Of a stretch of 64,000 nt of DNA, positions 10,568-22,288 are shown in pieces. This stretch comes from Prototheca cutis. Taxonomy: Eukaryota; Chlorophyta; Trebouxiophyceae; Chlorellales; Chlorellaceae. Below the pieces are notes generated by a model. The model did no database searches. It was given only the letters and a program-made list of their open reading frames with translations, and was not told where the DNA came from. Numbering within the stretch: position 1 is the stretch's first letter; each line of letters opens with the position of its first letter. The translations under genes were made by a program, and so were the position numbers. The stretch is taken from positions 772,681-836,680 of the forward strand of contig BCIH01000002.1 of the NCBI GenBank assembly GCA_002897115.2, given 5' to 3'.

Positions 10568-12188
10568 ATGGCGGACGCCTCCAAGCGAGGACTGCCTGAG
10601 GACGAGAGCCCAAGCACCAGCGGCGCGCTGGTGGAGGCCAAGAGGCAGAGAACAGATGGTGGATCACTCGTGCCGGCAGGACCGGCCTCCACGCATGTGA
10701 AACCAGCCAAGGTGAGGACCGTGCAACATCCCCCATGTGATGGAGGGCCCGGTACAACACTGTCCTTGCTGAGGGTTCCCCCTGGATCTCCCGCAAGCCG
10801 CCCATCCCCAACGACACCCTCTCATCCCAGGGCCCAGCCCGCACCTCGGCCCTGCTGGCCCCCACTATGCTGCTGACTGGACATGCGGACCAAGTGTTCA
10901 CCGCTCGGTTCAACCCAGAGGGCGGTGTCCTTGCCACCGGTAGCTTTGACAAGACCATCCTCCTCTACCGCACGTACGGCGAGTGCGAAAACTTCCTAAA
11001 CCTCAAAGGTTGGTTGGTAGAGGCCGGTGGCGATGGATGGTTGGCCACGATCAGCAAGGGAGGGTGGGAATCCATCCTGGTTGCTCCCGCCAGACACATT
11101 CACCATGAGGTCGCCACACAGCCATTCCACCCTCATGAACGCTGCAATCACAGGCCACAAGAATGCTGTTCTGGAGGTGCACTGGACGCCAGATGGGGAG
11201 CATGTGCTGAGCTGCTCTGCTGACCGCACCATCCGGGCATGGGATGCAGCCACGGGCCAGCAGGTGAAGAAGATGGGCGAACACGGCGATATCGTCAACA
11301 GCTGCTGCCCTCTGGGCCGTGGCGGGCCCCTCCTCGTCTCTGCCTCCGATGACGGCACTGCCAAGGTGGGGAGATTTTCTGGGGATTTTTGGTTTGCTCT
11401 TTTTGTGGGGCGGTGTGTGGGGGAGGGGAACCCCACATGAGTGAGGGCCCAATGGACTGTTGAACAGTGTAGCGCCACCCAGCGCACACATCATTGCCCT
11501 TTTACAAATCACAACCAAATGCATGTTCTCCCTTTCCAGATCTGGGATCTGCGTCGGAAACGGTCTGTGGCCACATTCACAGAGCGGTACCAGATCCTCG
11601 CCACGTGCTGGGCCACCGACGGGGACCAGGTGCGTGGTCGTGTGCATGAAGGGCATCTCCCTGCACCTGCGCAACCCATGTCGCCTGGTCCATCCCTGAA
11701 CCCCCTTGTCCTTGCCAAACGCAAACATGCAGGTATACACCGCTGGGATCGAAGGAATTATTCGCGCGTGGGATCTGCGGCGTGGCGAGCCCGTGATGAC
11801 GCTGGCCGGACACGGGGACAGCGTCACAGGCCTGGCGACGTCTCCCAGCGGCAGCCACCTGCTGTCAAATTCGATGGACAACACGCTGCGCATGTGGGAC
11901 GTGCGGCCCTACGCGCCGCAAAACCGATGCGTAAGAACGCTGACGGGGCACGTGCACAATTTCGAGCGCAACCTGCTGCGCTGCGGGTGGAGCCCCGACG
12001 GCGCGCGCGTGACGGCCGGCAGCGCCGACCGCATGGTGCACATCTGGGAGGAAACCACGGGCAAGCTGCTGTACACGCTGCCGGGGCACGGCGGTTCCGT
12101 CAACGAGGTGACCTTCCACCCCAAGGAACCCATCGTTGCCAGTGCCAGCAGTGACAAGACCGTCTACATGGGCGAACTGGCCGCCTGA
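10568..12188 (+). CDS. SNRNP40: U5 snRNP 40 kDa WD40 protein
   Basis: Five exons (10568-10711, 10831-11008, 11154-11365, 11540-11629, 11733-12188) join in phase into 359 residues; the human protein has 357. After a short disordered head, seven WD repeats run to the end. Markers are LLTGHADQVFTARFNPEG, SFDKTILLYRTYGECENF, LKGHKNAVLEVHW, ADRTIRAWD, DDGTAKIWDLRRK, GIIRAWDLRRGE, LTGHVHNFERNLLRCGWSP and SADRMVHIWEETTGK. The HVHNFERNLLRC and tyrosine-rich TYGECENF stretches are specific to the U5-40K subfamily, which contacts Prp8 in the spliceosome. An upstream in-frame ATG at 10529 would add 13 residues; the ATG at 10568 has the better context. Confidence 0.94.
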
Positions 12189-12321
12189 CGAATGGGGGGT
12201 TGAAGGGTCCATGCTTGACGACGTCAAAGTCACCTGGGTCGCGAATCACAGCTTTTGTGGGCAGCGCCACCGTTTTAAAGAAAAACAAATCACCAAAAGG
12301 ATAGAGATTAGGGCGTGAGAT

Positions 12322-15300
12322 TCAGAGGGCTTGCGGTTCTTCTGTTTCCCCAGCCATGCCCAGCGCATTGCGTGGGAGATCGTGCAGGTCGAGGTGCATG
12401 AAATCGTGGCGCATGACGGGGACAAGCACGTCGGCCGGCCAGGTCACAGGGTCTGGGTGCCGGCGGAGGAACGCCTTTGCCGCCGCGCGTGCGGAGCCCA
12501 CCAGCGCTGCATCCCGGGGCAGGCTGCACGCCTGCGCATGTTTTTTTTTGAGTGCGGGGGTTGGTTGGCAACGCAAGCGGGATTGTGTTGCTCCCCCTGC
12601 CCATTATTTTGGAATGGCCACAGAGCACCATTGCAAGCAGCCCAAAACAAACCTTGAGACTGGCGGTGATGGCGTCGGCGCGGCCACTCTGCTTGCGGCC
12701 TAATAATTCGCCCGGACCACGCAGCTCGAAATCGCGTTCCGCCACTTCAAAGCCGTCGTTGGAATCGGCCAGCGCATGCAGCCGTGTCAGGGATGCGCCT
12801 GGGGATGCAACGAGGTAGCACACTCCCGGCCGCCCGCCCCGGCCCACCCGCCCCCGCAGCTGGTGCAGTTGCGCGAGACCAAAGCGCTCAGCCCCCTCCA
12901 CGATCATAACCGTCGCGGCGGGGACATCGACACCGACTTCAATCACGGTGGTCGCCACCAGCACGGGCCGCCGGCCATCCGCAAACGCCGCCAGCGCCGC
13001 GGTCTTGTCCTCGGCCGGCATGCGCCCATGCAGGAGGCCCACATCTTTTGCGGAGAAATGCCCTTCGAGTGCAAGGCGATCTGCCTCAGCCGTCGCGGCG
13101 CGAATTTCGTCCAGACGCTTGTGTTTGCTGGTCTCCACCAGAGGGCACACCACAAACACCCGCCCTCCGCTTGCCAGTTCGGTGCGCGCGCGGTCGTACA
13201 TCGCGCTTCGTGCACGTCCATCGCCGTCGCCATCTCCCGCCACGACAATCGTCTGCACGATTCCTCGGCCAGGCGGGCGCTCCTTAATGACAACGTGGTC
13301 CATGTCGCCGTGCAGCAACAGCGCCAGCGAGCGGGGGATGGGCGTGGCGCTCATGTGCAGGACGTGAGGTGGCGGCCGAGATTTCGCCGCCAGCGCCGCC
13401 CGCTGGCCCACGCCAAACCGATGCTGCTCGTCAATCACCGCCAGCCCCAGCCGGGCAAATGCCGAGGAGTCGCTTAAAAGCGCGTGCGTCCCCACGGCTA
13501 GCGTTATCGAACCGTCGGCCAGGGCTTCAGAAGCCGCGGTGCGTGCCGCCCGGCGCATCGACCCTGTAATCAGCGTCGCCGAAGGCACGACAACGCCTTC
13601 GAGCCCCTCGCGCGAAGCTGTACGGTTCATGCGTGCTAGGAGAGTGTCCAGCGTTTTGAAATGCTGCTCTGCCAGGACCTCGGTGGGTGCCAGTATTGCC
13701 GCCTGGTACCCCGACCCCACAGCCGCCAACGCCGCCAGCACAGCCACTGCCGTTTTCCCACTGCCGACGTCGCCCTGCAGCAGACTCAGCATGGGCCGGC
13801 CATGTTCATCCGCCATGGACGCCCGGATTTTTGCGAATGCTTCTTCCTGCCCGGCCGTCAGGGTGTACGGCAGCGACCGCAGCGCCAGGTGTACCAGATC
13901 ATGCCCCGTCGACACAACCACCGCCCGGGGCTCGGCCCCCGGCGCGGCTGGCCTGCAGGGCTGCCGCAGCAGCGAGCGCTGAAACAGGAGGTTGAGCTGC
14001 AACAGAAACAGTTCCTGGAAAGCCAGGCGCTGGCGCGCCGCGGCGAACGCCTCGGCCGACGTCGGCGCATGCATGGCAGCCAGGGCAGGGAGGTAGTCCA
14101 TCAGACCGCCGGGCTCACGCACCCATGGCGGCAGCGGGTCTTCCCACTCTGCCGCCGTACTTTCCAGCACCCGCAGCGCCTTGCGTACGGAGCTCGCCAG
14201 GTCCGTCGGCCGCACCCCTCCCTTGGCGCTGTAGTTGACGACGATGCTCCCTTGACGCTCGATGCCTGCGTTGTTTGATGGCTCGACTCCGTCCCAGGCC
14301 TGCACGTCGTGCCCGGTTTCGGCCAGTATCCAGGTATCGGGCCGTGCCAGCACGCCTGTGCTGGCCGCCCAGCCGCCGGCAGTCGTCGCAGGGGTCACGT
14401 TGCCCGACAGCAGCACCGTTCCCCCCTCCGCCACGGCCGCACGTGCCTTGGTGCACTCAAAGTGCAGGAACCGAGTTGCCGCGTCACTGCTGCGCCACTT
14501 TTGCAGCACGATCCTCGGTGTGCGCAACGTGGGGCTAGTGCCACCAGTGCCGCCGTCCTCCTGCGCGTCGTCGACGCACTTGCTCTGGCCATCGACACTG
14601 CCAGCTCCAGATGGAACATCCTTGCCTTCATCAAAACCACTGATGACATGGTAGACGATGTCCAGACGGGCACCCCTTTGCATGTAGTGCACCTTGGCGT
14701 CCTTGACACGGGCAGCGAGGAGGATTTGCTGCGCTGTCTCCATCCCCAGCTCCGGCAGCCGACCGTACTCGCCGACCGAGAAATCCCGGGGATACGTCTC
14801 CACCAAGTCCCGCAGCGTGTACAGCCCGGCCTGGCTAAGACACTCCAGCTGTCGGGCAGTGAATTTGTGCTGGCCTCGCAGCTTTTCCAGTGGCTTGTCC
14901 AGGAAGCACACCGCTGCTTGAGCTGCAGCGGCCGCTGCTTCCCATTGAGCCGCCGCCGAGTCCCTTGAAGCGCTGGTTGGGTCAACAAGCTCGTTGAGGT
15001 TTTCAGCAGCCATGGCCATGTCATCGTCGGCGGGCATGCCGTCCTCGGCGCTGGCAGCTCCTGCTGCGCTCTCGGCCTTCGCAACAACAAGCTCTTCTTC
15101 GTCCTTTGTGGCAGAGCCGAGATCGTCGCGCCCATCTGCCCCAGCCGCCATNGCTGAGACATCTTCACCTGCAGCAAGCGTGGCCATGCTCTCAAGGAAA
15201 CCCTGCGGCAGGTCGCCAACGTCGCCGCCAAAGGCATGCCGCGCATGGCGCTGCGGCTGGGGCTGCACAGCGGAGGAGNCTGACGTTGATTCTGGGGCCT

Positions 15301-17401
15301 TGGCACCAGCACTCAATCGTGCCTTTTTCTGCTGCTCAGGCTTGTCGTCAGGTGCCGTTGCCCAGAGCAACACCTTCTTAGGCAGGGCCGGAGTCACGTT
15401 GTGTAGCCCCTGAAAGCTCCCTGCATGTTTTTTGTTGTGGGTAGGGGTGGGGGGGTATCCCTGGTGGTGAAGACCTTGTCCTACACATCAACCCCTCCCA
15501 CTGACGATTGCTTCAAGCCGGCGATGCAACTACCCCCCCCCCACCCATTCACCTGTCCATCGGTCCGACTCCTGAAGCAGATGCTTCAGCACAACAGCAT
15601 TGGCCTCGACATCCACCAAGGCACGATGTGCCGAGTCCAGGTTGTCTCCAGTGAATTGCTTGTACAGATGCTGCGAAGGTTGCGTTCATGTGTGTTTGGG
15701 GAAGGGAGTCTGGNGGAGGAGCAGTTCCAGGCTGCCGCAGCCACCCCAACAAGCACGCAGCATCTTGAGGCCATTCATCCACCTCAACCCTCCCTTCTCC
15801 GCCTTCTCCACGCACCCCGAGTGCGTTACTGCGCTTCCACTCGCGTTCTTTGGCGGTCGCCTGTGACAGGCGCAGTGTGTCGAGCACCATGACCTGCTCC
15901 AACTCCGGAAGGCCATGCTTTCTTGCCTGGTTGGCCAGATATGGCAAATCAAAGACTGCCAGTGTGCAGGGGGAGTGACAGGTGAGTGACAGGTGAGAGG
16001 CTGGTGAGTGACAGGTGAGAGGCTGGTGAGTGCCCCGACCAGGTATCCCTCGGGCACTGCACCTCCCATTTCGGGCCCCACACCACAGTGCAGCCGGCAC
16101 AGTCACAGAGTGATTGATTGATCAAACCCCACCGGCNCACCCTTAATTCTGTGGCCAACGAGAAGCGGGACGACCCCCGGGCCCTTGGCCCGCGTCTTTG
16201 ATGCAATGAAATTCAAAAATGCACCATATGCCTCCCTGCCGTGCAGGGGGAATGGTCAGGGTTTGTCGGTGGGTGGGGTGGGGGGGGACAAGATTCAAGA
16301 GCACAGCCCCCACACCACTGCCACGTCCAGCATGTTGGACCATGCATCGCTGCGTCCATAACCCATCATCAGCGCCAACACACCAACTCAGTCCAATGCA
16401 TCAAACGCCGACGCACGGGAAATCAGGGAGCTCTGGTCGACGGACCATCGGCTCGGTGAGCGGAATTTTATCCGACAGTCCCACTGGGAATGGCATGTGG
16501 TGCGGCAGGCGTACCAGCGAATCCCAGCTCTCCCCCGTCTCCAAGCATTTGACAGCAATCTCCAGGACAGCCGCATCGGGGCGCTCAAGGCTCAGACCTG
16601 GCGTTTTGTCAAGTACAACAACGGCAATGTGTCTGTCGGGATGTCCCGGCCAGAGCCACGCAGCACNGAATGACGACAAACAANGCACGCCAAAACATGT
16701 TACCCCGACCAGGCCCCACTCNTGCNCNCACCGGTGGTTTCCAGATCCATCACAAAGGCAGCGGTATCAGTGTAGTCGAGCTCTCCTCGGCCGATGGGTT
16801 CCCAGAGCTTGAAACTGCCAGTGTCGGGTTGTACGGGTGGTGCATCAACGACAGGCACCGCCACCGCCGGCGACAGTTGTCCTTTCTGCAGGGGCAGCGG
16901 CTGTTCTTCTGGTAGGGCCAATGGCTGTGTCACAACGCTGTTGCTTTCCNGCCCCTTTGATGCCGCCATCGCCGGTGACTTTGCACTCACACGTGCACCC
17001 TCTTCAGCATGCTTGCGCTTGGCCAGTTCCTCCAGCAGTGACATCAGGGGTGCCAGCGCCTCCTTGCGCTGCTTGACACTGAGGCTGGGATAGGCCTGGA
17101 TCGGCGCCGCTGCCGCGCGGAGCCGCAGCTGCACCCCCGCCTCCCCCCAACCGGCGCCGGCGCCCGACAGTCGCTCCAGCGTCTCACACAGGAAATCACT
17201 GAAAACGACGCGGGTGCCGGAGACATTTGTGTAGCCCTGGGTGCGCTCGTAGTCAATGCCCTCCCGAAGCCTGGCCAGTACCTCGCCAAGCGCAGGGCTG
17301 CCGGCAGTGAGCACTTGATGCCGTGCCGCTCGACGCGCACCCCTGAGGCTGCTGCTGACAGAGCCGGTAGACAGCCCCGACTTGGCTCTAAAGCCCTGCA
17401 T
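12322..17401 (-). CDS. DEDDh exonuclease-RecG helicase, predicted fusion
   Basis: Seven exons (17401-16732, 16597-16417, 16235-16141, 15955-15816, 15670-15553, 15420-12653, 12531-12322) join with all phases consistent into 1393 residues. Residues about 218-405 form a complete DnaQ-type DEDDh exonuclease: Exo I MDLETTG, Exo II GHRIKVFDLPYLANQ and Exo III AHRALVDVEAN. After one more intron the frame runs into RecG: wedge region (KFTARQLECLSQAGLYTLRD), Walker A GDVGSGKT, VIDEQHRFGVGQR, MSATPIPRSLAL, QLHQLRGRVGRGG and the TRG-like HALADSNDGFEVAERDFELRG. RecG remodels stalled forks and R-loops; plant RecG acts in organelles. The RecG exon has no credible ATG of its own. The alternative is two genes: the exonuclease frame would stop nine codons past its last donor, and RecG would need an unseen first exon. 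Introns carry several Ns. Confidence 0.78.
15986..16029. repeat. 22-bp tandem repeat in an intron
   Basis: Two perfect copies of a 22-base unit beginning GTGACAGGTGAG, preceded by an 11-base partial copy, lie inside the intron between two exonuclease exons (16140-15956). The plus-strand unit contains GTGAG, but the host gene is on the minus strand, so it does not supply donors for it. Confidence 0.85.
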
Positions 17402-17430
17402 CAGTTTGGGCAGGAAGGCAGGTCACGTAC

Positions 17431-17833
17431 CTTTTGGGAACGGCGTCCCCTCTCTCGCCGCTTTCAAAGCAGGTGATCCTGGTGTGCAGCCATGCAATGC
17501 CACNCTGCCGCCGGATGGCTAGCCAGANGGTGCCAAAAATGACGAAAACAACAGCAGCAATATGTCATGCGATGCATCCATGGAGAATTCGAGTGCCGTG
17601 CGGCAGACACTCCAGAGTGGTGCCACCACCACAACACCTGCCACGTTCCCAGGAGCTCNCCCTAGCCCAGACTAGAAACCCTCCTGACCATCAATCACCT
17701 TCCACACAAGCGCATGTGTTGATCCATACTTGCCAACGCGCAGGTAATCCCGAAGGCTGCGCAGCAGCATGGATCTCAGAGGCGCTGGGGCAGGGTTGGT
17801 GCCAGTGGGCCCCGGGTGAGTCACCGCCACCAT
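17431..17833 (-). other. Candidate extra 5' exons of the exonuclease-RecG gene
   Basis: Two minus-strand segments look coding: 17833-17699 (starts at an ATG, includes LLRSLRDYLRVGKYGSTHA, ends at a GTGATT donor) and 17504-17431 (GIAWLHTRITCFESGERGD, ends at a GTACGT donor). Joined to each other and to an acceptor at 17388-17389 they stay in frame with the exonuclease exon and would replace the start at 17401, giving about 1458 residues. The last intron would be only 43 nt, shorter than any other I place here, so I keep this as an alternative. Confidence 0.4.
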
Positions 17834-18482
17834 CTGCCGGGGCTCGGCCGGCGCTGCAGAGCCCTCATACCAGGTCTATGGAAGCATTTGATCGAGCATT
17901 ACAGCTGAAATGAACAAGAAGCAGGCCATGTTGGTGAGGACTGTATCGGCTTTGCTGTCGTCATGGAGCCCACCGGTCCGCGNGTTGTTACGAACCGACA
18001 CAGCCATCTCGCCTGCTACAGGAAGACGGATCCCTCCCATGTACGAGGCCCCACGCGGACACATGAAAATGAATAAACTCCTGTACCTGTTCACTCCCAT
18101 GACTCTACTTTCTGACGGATGTGTCATTGTCTCTTACAGTCTCGTCTGTGTGGGGTGCACGTGACGGCTTGATTGATATACAAACNTGTGGGATGGCGAT
18201 GGGGTGTCATCATGTGTGAGGTGTGTTGATAAGGTTCTATTGGGGCCTCCCATCATGAACGATCGTGACGACTCATTGCCACCATTCCGTTGCTGTTTAC
18301 TGGTGGCTTGGGGCCTGCGTCTGGCCCCTACCACACCATGGCTCGTGAGGGAGGGGGCCACGGCTGCCGGCCGGCAGGCAGCCAATCAAACAGGCGCTGG
18401 CAACCAAGCGGCTGCGGCCACCGTAGCAGCCTCAAGCAGCAGGCAGGCAGCCTCTTGCAGTCTTGCCAAACACCTCCACCAC
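17834..18482. other. Spacer between two same-strand minus genes
   Basis: It contains the SHMT 3' flank and the upstream region of the exonuclease-RecG gene. I see no convincing coding frame, repeat or RNA gene. Confidence 0.45.
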
Positions 18483-20196
18483 TCAAACCCCGGGCATGGG
18501 GAAGGAGCGGGCAAAGGCCTGGACCTCATCGGCCAGGGCCTTGAGCTCGGCATGCTGGGCCTTTTGGGCATTAAAGTGGGCGACAAAGTCACGGAGCTTG
18601 CCGTCTCCCGGCGTGCTGGCCGACAGGTCGCGGGCGATGGTGATGGCAGCATGGAAAAAGTCGGCGACTTTGCGAAAATCCTCCTCACGCAGACCGCGAG
18701 TGGTCAGCGCTGGCGCGCCGATGCGGACGCCGCCGGGAATGACCGCAGAGCGGTCGCCGGGGACGCTGTTCTTGTTCAGGGTGATGTGGACGGCGTCCAG
18801 GACGTGCTGCGCCCGCGCGCCGTCGATGCCGTTGGGCTTGAGGTCGACCAGGATCAGGTGGTTGTCGGTGCCGCCCGACACGAGCGTGTAGCCGTGCTCC
18901 TTGAGCCGCGCGGCCATGGCACGAGAATTAGCCAGGACCTGCTCCTGGTAGCGCTTGAATTCGGGCGTGGAGGCCTGCTCCAGGGCCACGGCCAGTCCCG
19001 AAATCGTGTGATTGTGTGGACCACCCTGGATCCCGGGGAACACCGCCTGGTTGATCGCATCGCCCAGGTTCTTGCGGTAGAAGATCAGGCCGCCACGGGG
19101 ACCACGGAGACTCTTGTGGGACGTGGTCGTCACGATATCTGCGTGCTCAAAGGGACTGGCGACCACACCGGCAGCGACCATGCCGGAGATGTGGGCCATG
19201 TCTGCCATCAAGTAGGCGCCGTTCTCGTCGGCGATCGCGCGCATGCGGGCATAGTCAAAGTCGCGGGAGTAGGCACTGGCCCCTGCGATGATCAGACGCG
19301 GCCGGAACAGGCGCGCCGTGCGCTCCAGCGCGTCGTAGTCCACCAGACCCGTGGACTCGTCCAGGCGGTATGGCATGGACTCGAAATAAACAGACGTGGC
19401 CGACACGCGACGCTTGGGCGTCCAGAAGCCGTGGGTCAGGTGGCCGCCGTGCGGCAGGTCCAGGCCCATGATGCGGTCATGGGGCTTGAGCAGGCCGGTG
19501 TACACGGCGAAATTCGCGGGGGACCCAGAGTGCGGCTGCACGTTGACACCCCACTCCTCGGGGGACAAGCCAAATGCCTTCAGGGCGCGGCTCTGGCACA
19601 GGCGCTCCGCCTGATCAATAAACTCGTTGCCGCCATAGTACCGTGCGCCGGGCAGGCCCTCGCTGTACTTGTTGGTCATGCACGAACCTACCGCCGTCAT
19701 CACGGCACGGGACGTAAAGTTCTCGCTGGCAATCAGCTCCAGGCCAGACACCTGACGCTCCTTCTCCGCAGCGATGATGGCCGCAATCTCGGGGTCCTGC
19801 TCCGCAAGGGGGGCGTCCTTGAAGAACATCCGACCGGCACCTGTGCGCGTGTGCGTGTGTGTGTGAGGGGGGCCTTCGGGGATTAGTGGCTTCTGATTTT
19901 ATGGGGGTNTTATAATCAAGGGCGCATGTAACTTCTGCTACAATTGGGTCATGTGCATTTCAAGCATACAGACATGCACGCCAGTCGACGTCCAACCCCT
20001 CGCCACCCCGAACAACCAACCACCACAGGCACGCACCTTGGCGCTCAAGGGTGGCGGCCCGGCACACCGCGGAGCGGCGCTTGAGCTGCGCCTGGCCCGG
20101 ACGGGAGGTCAGCCTCTGCACGCCACGAGCAGGGCCCGTGGAAGNGTAGCCAGCCACGGCAGGGCATGGCCGGGAGCACGAGATGGTGGCCTGCAT
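18483..20196 (-). CDS. SHMT: Serine hydroxymethyltransferase, plastid-type
   Basis: Two exons (20196-20037, 19840-18483) join in phase to give 505 residues. The first exon is a classic transit peptide: no acidic residues until its end, many Arg/Ser ([35 protein letters not shown]). The mature enzyme starts near [13 protein letters not shown] and shows [48 protein letters not shown] and the PLP-binding [14 protein letters not shown] (Lys at about residue 296). The C-terminal half includes VPGDRS and [14 protein letters not shown]. It converts serine and tetrahydrofolate to glycine and methylene-tetrahydrofolate. Plastid rather than mitochondrial targeting is inferred from the presequence. An N lies in the presequence. 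It diverges from the papain-like gene. Confidence 0.93.
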
Positions 20197-20574
20197 GGCT
20201 GTGACGTCAGTGCGCGGTGAGCAGTGTCGCGATATCCCTTGCCAGGGATGTGTCGGCAATCGGAGGGGGAAAATCCCGATGCTGCCAAGGCATTGCTGTG
20301 TGGGCTTGATGTACGGTGCCCAGCACCCCCCCGCCTCGGGAAGGAACCGACATGCCTGGGCGCGGCATGCAATGGAGAGGGGGGGGGACCAGAACGTGCG
20401 CACGTGATCGGATGCAAAACACCCGTCCGCCCGCGGGACCCCGAGACAGCGCTGGTTCAAAGGCTCTAGATAGGCTTAAACACAGGTCCGGCCCTTAAAT
20501 CGCATTTATTCGTCCGGTTTCACATTGCATATATTATTTTTGCTGCTGGTTGGTCGACGCCGATCTCAGCAGAC
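20197..20574. promoter_or_regulatory. Bidirectional upstream region, SHMT and papain-like gene
   Basis: These 378 bases lie between divergent start codons. An A/T-rich island, CATATATTATTTTT, sits at about 20527-20541, some 35-45 bases before the plus-strand ATG, and is a plausible TATA element for the protease gene. No coding signal is seen. Confidence 0.5.
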
Positions 20575-22288
20575 ATGAAGTTCACCGTCTTGGTCCTGGC
20601 GGCCTGCTTGGGCATGGCTAGCGCCTACAGCAAGGCCCGTGTGAATGCCCTTCATGACGAGCTTTTGGTCCTCGCTCAGGTATGATTGGCAACGTTTGGT
20701 GGAGGCGGATACGAGTTTGATACAATTCACCGGCAGCACCGGACCGGGGCTTGCCCTAAACCCCTGTACGGGGGTCCTCCTGGCCCCAGCGCGCCCCCGC
20801 CTGGCCGCGTGGGGTCGTTCTTGAATTTGCGCACCGTTGAGGGGAGATTTGCCTGCAGGGTGGGCAGCGGTGTGACGCGGCTTACCGTACTTGTTGTGTC
20901 CTGACCCGGGGAGTCGAGGCTGCCCTCCAGCTGGGCGATTCCGGAGGCCAAAGCCATCCCCCCNCCGACTGGACCCGATTGCCCCTTTGCGACAACCCTG
21001 CGCCCACCCGACGACTGTCGCTTTCGGGCCTGGGCCCTCCCCACCCATTTTCGGCACGACATCCCTTTATCGATCTCGCCTTGTCCCGACCGTGCAGACC
21101 GATGCCCCCGCTGCCTTCCGGTACTGGTCCAAGTTTTACGGCAAGACCTACACCCCCGCCGAGGAGCCCGTGCGCTTCGAGGCCTTCATGGGCAACGTTG
21201 CCCGCGTGCTGGCCCACAAGGCCCAGAACGCCGGTGGCAGCTACACCCTGGGCCTGAACGGCCAGGCCGATCTGTCCACCGAGGAGTTCAAGCAGCGCTA
21301 CTTTGGCGCCAACCCCAAAGACCTGCTGCAGCTGCGCGCCGAGTGAGTCGACGTGTGGGGGGTCCCGGAGGAATGGACTCATGGATACATCATCAAACCC
21401 AACCCGTGATGCACTCTGCCCAACCCCATGGCCCAAGCCCAACCCCCCCTCCACCCAACCAAAAACAGGTCTGCCGCGGAGAACAAGCACAAGAGCAAGT
21501 ACTTCCGCGACTTCCCCTACGGCGACACGGTCCCCCCTCCCTCTGTNGACTGGGCCGCGGAGGGCCTGATCACGCCCGTCAAGGACCAGCACGTCAACGG
21601 CTCCAAGTGCGGCTGCTGCTTCGCGTTTGCGGGCGTGGCCGGCGTGGAGGCTGCCAACACGCTGTACTCTGGCGAGCTGACGACGCTGTCTGAGCAGCAG
21701 ATTGTGGACTGCGACCCGTACGACTGGGGCTGCGACGGCGGTTCGTTCACCGACGTCTGGCGCTACACCATTGACAACAAGGGTCTGGTCCCCGACTCGG
21801 AGTGGCCGTACGAGGCCAAGGAAACCGTGTGCCACCGCAAGATGGAGCGCACGCGCCCCGCGGTCACAGTCGACTACATCGTGGAGCTGCCCGAGCAGAA
21901 CGAGCACGCACTGATGCAGGCGCTGGCACACACCCCCACGGGCGTGGCCATGTGCTGTGGTGAGTTTATTGACAACTGGCACCTGTACACGGGCGGCATC
22001 TTCAACGAGTCGGCGCACTGCACCGAGCCCATTGACCACGCGCTGCTGGCCGTCGGCTACGGCACCACCGAGGACGGCGTGCCCTACTTCAAGATCAAGA
22101 ACTCCTGGGGCTCGCACTGGGGCGAGGACGGCTACATGTACGTCCGCCGCGGCATTGCTGACCCCAAGGGATCCAACGGCGTTGCCCTGTGCCCGGGCTA
22201 TGTCATCAAGAACACCGACAACCCCACCCCGGACGCCGCCGTCGTCGGCCGCAAGGCCGGCGGCATGGTCGCCCTCGCCGACGCTTAA
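20575..22288 (+). CDS. Papain-family (C1A) cysteine protease, altered active-site motif
   Basis: Exons 20575-20679, 21098-21342 and 21469-22288 join in phase into 389 residues. A signal peptide (MKFTVLVLAACLGMASA) leads into an inhibitor_I29 propeptide (FRYWSKFYGKTYTPAEEPVRF, NGQADLSTEEFKQRYFG). The mature enzyme has the oxyanion Gln in VKDQ, the catalytic Cys at about 167, His307 in PIDHALLAVGYG and Asn328 in KNSWGSHWGEDGY, plus EQQIVDCD and GCDGGS. The usual CGSCWAF is CGCCFAF here, with Ser to Cys and Trp to Phe, and four residues are inserted before it (HVNGSKCG). The catalytic triad is complete, so it is probably active in the vacuole/lysosome or secreted. The C-terminal extension after CPGYVIKN has no recognised domain. 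Confidence 0.92.

Noticed and set aside
15986..16029. CRISPR-like repeat
   Set aside because: Only two tandem 22-base copies without spacers, inside an intron of a eukaryotic gene.
18204..19886. Plus-strand open frame of 560 codons opposite SHMT
   Set aside because: Pure antisense of SHMT; composition (Gly/Val/His/Arg-rich without order) follows from the codon use of the real gene.
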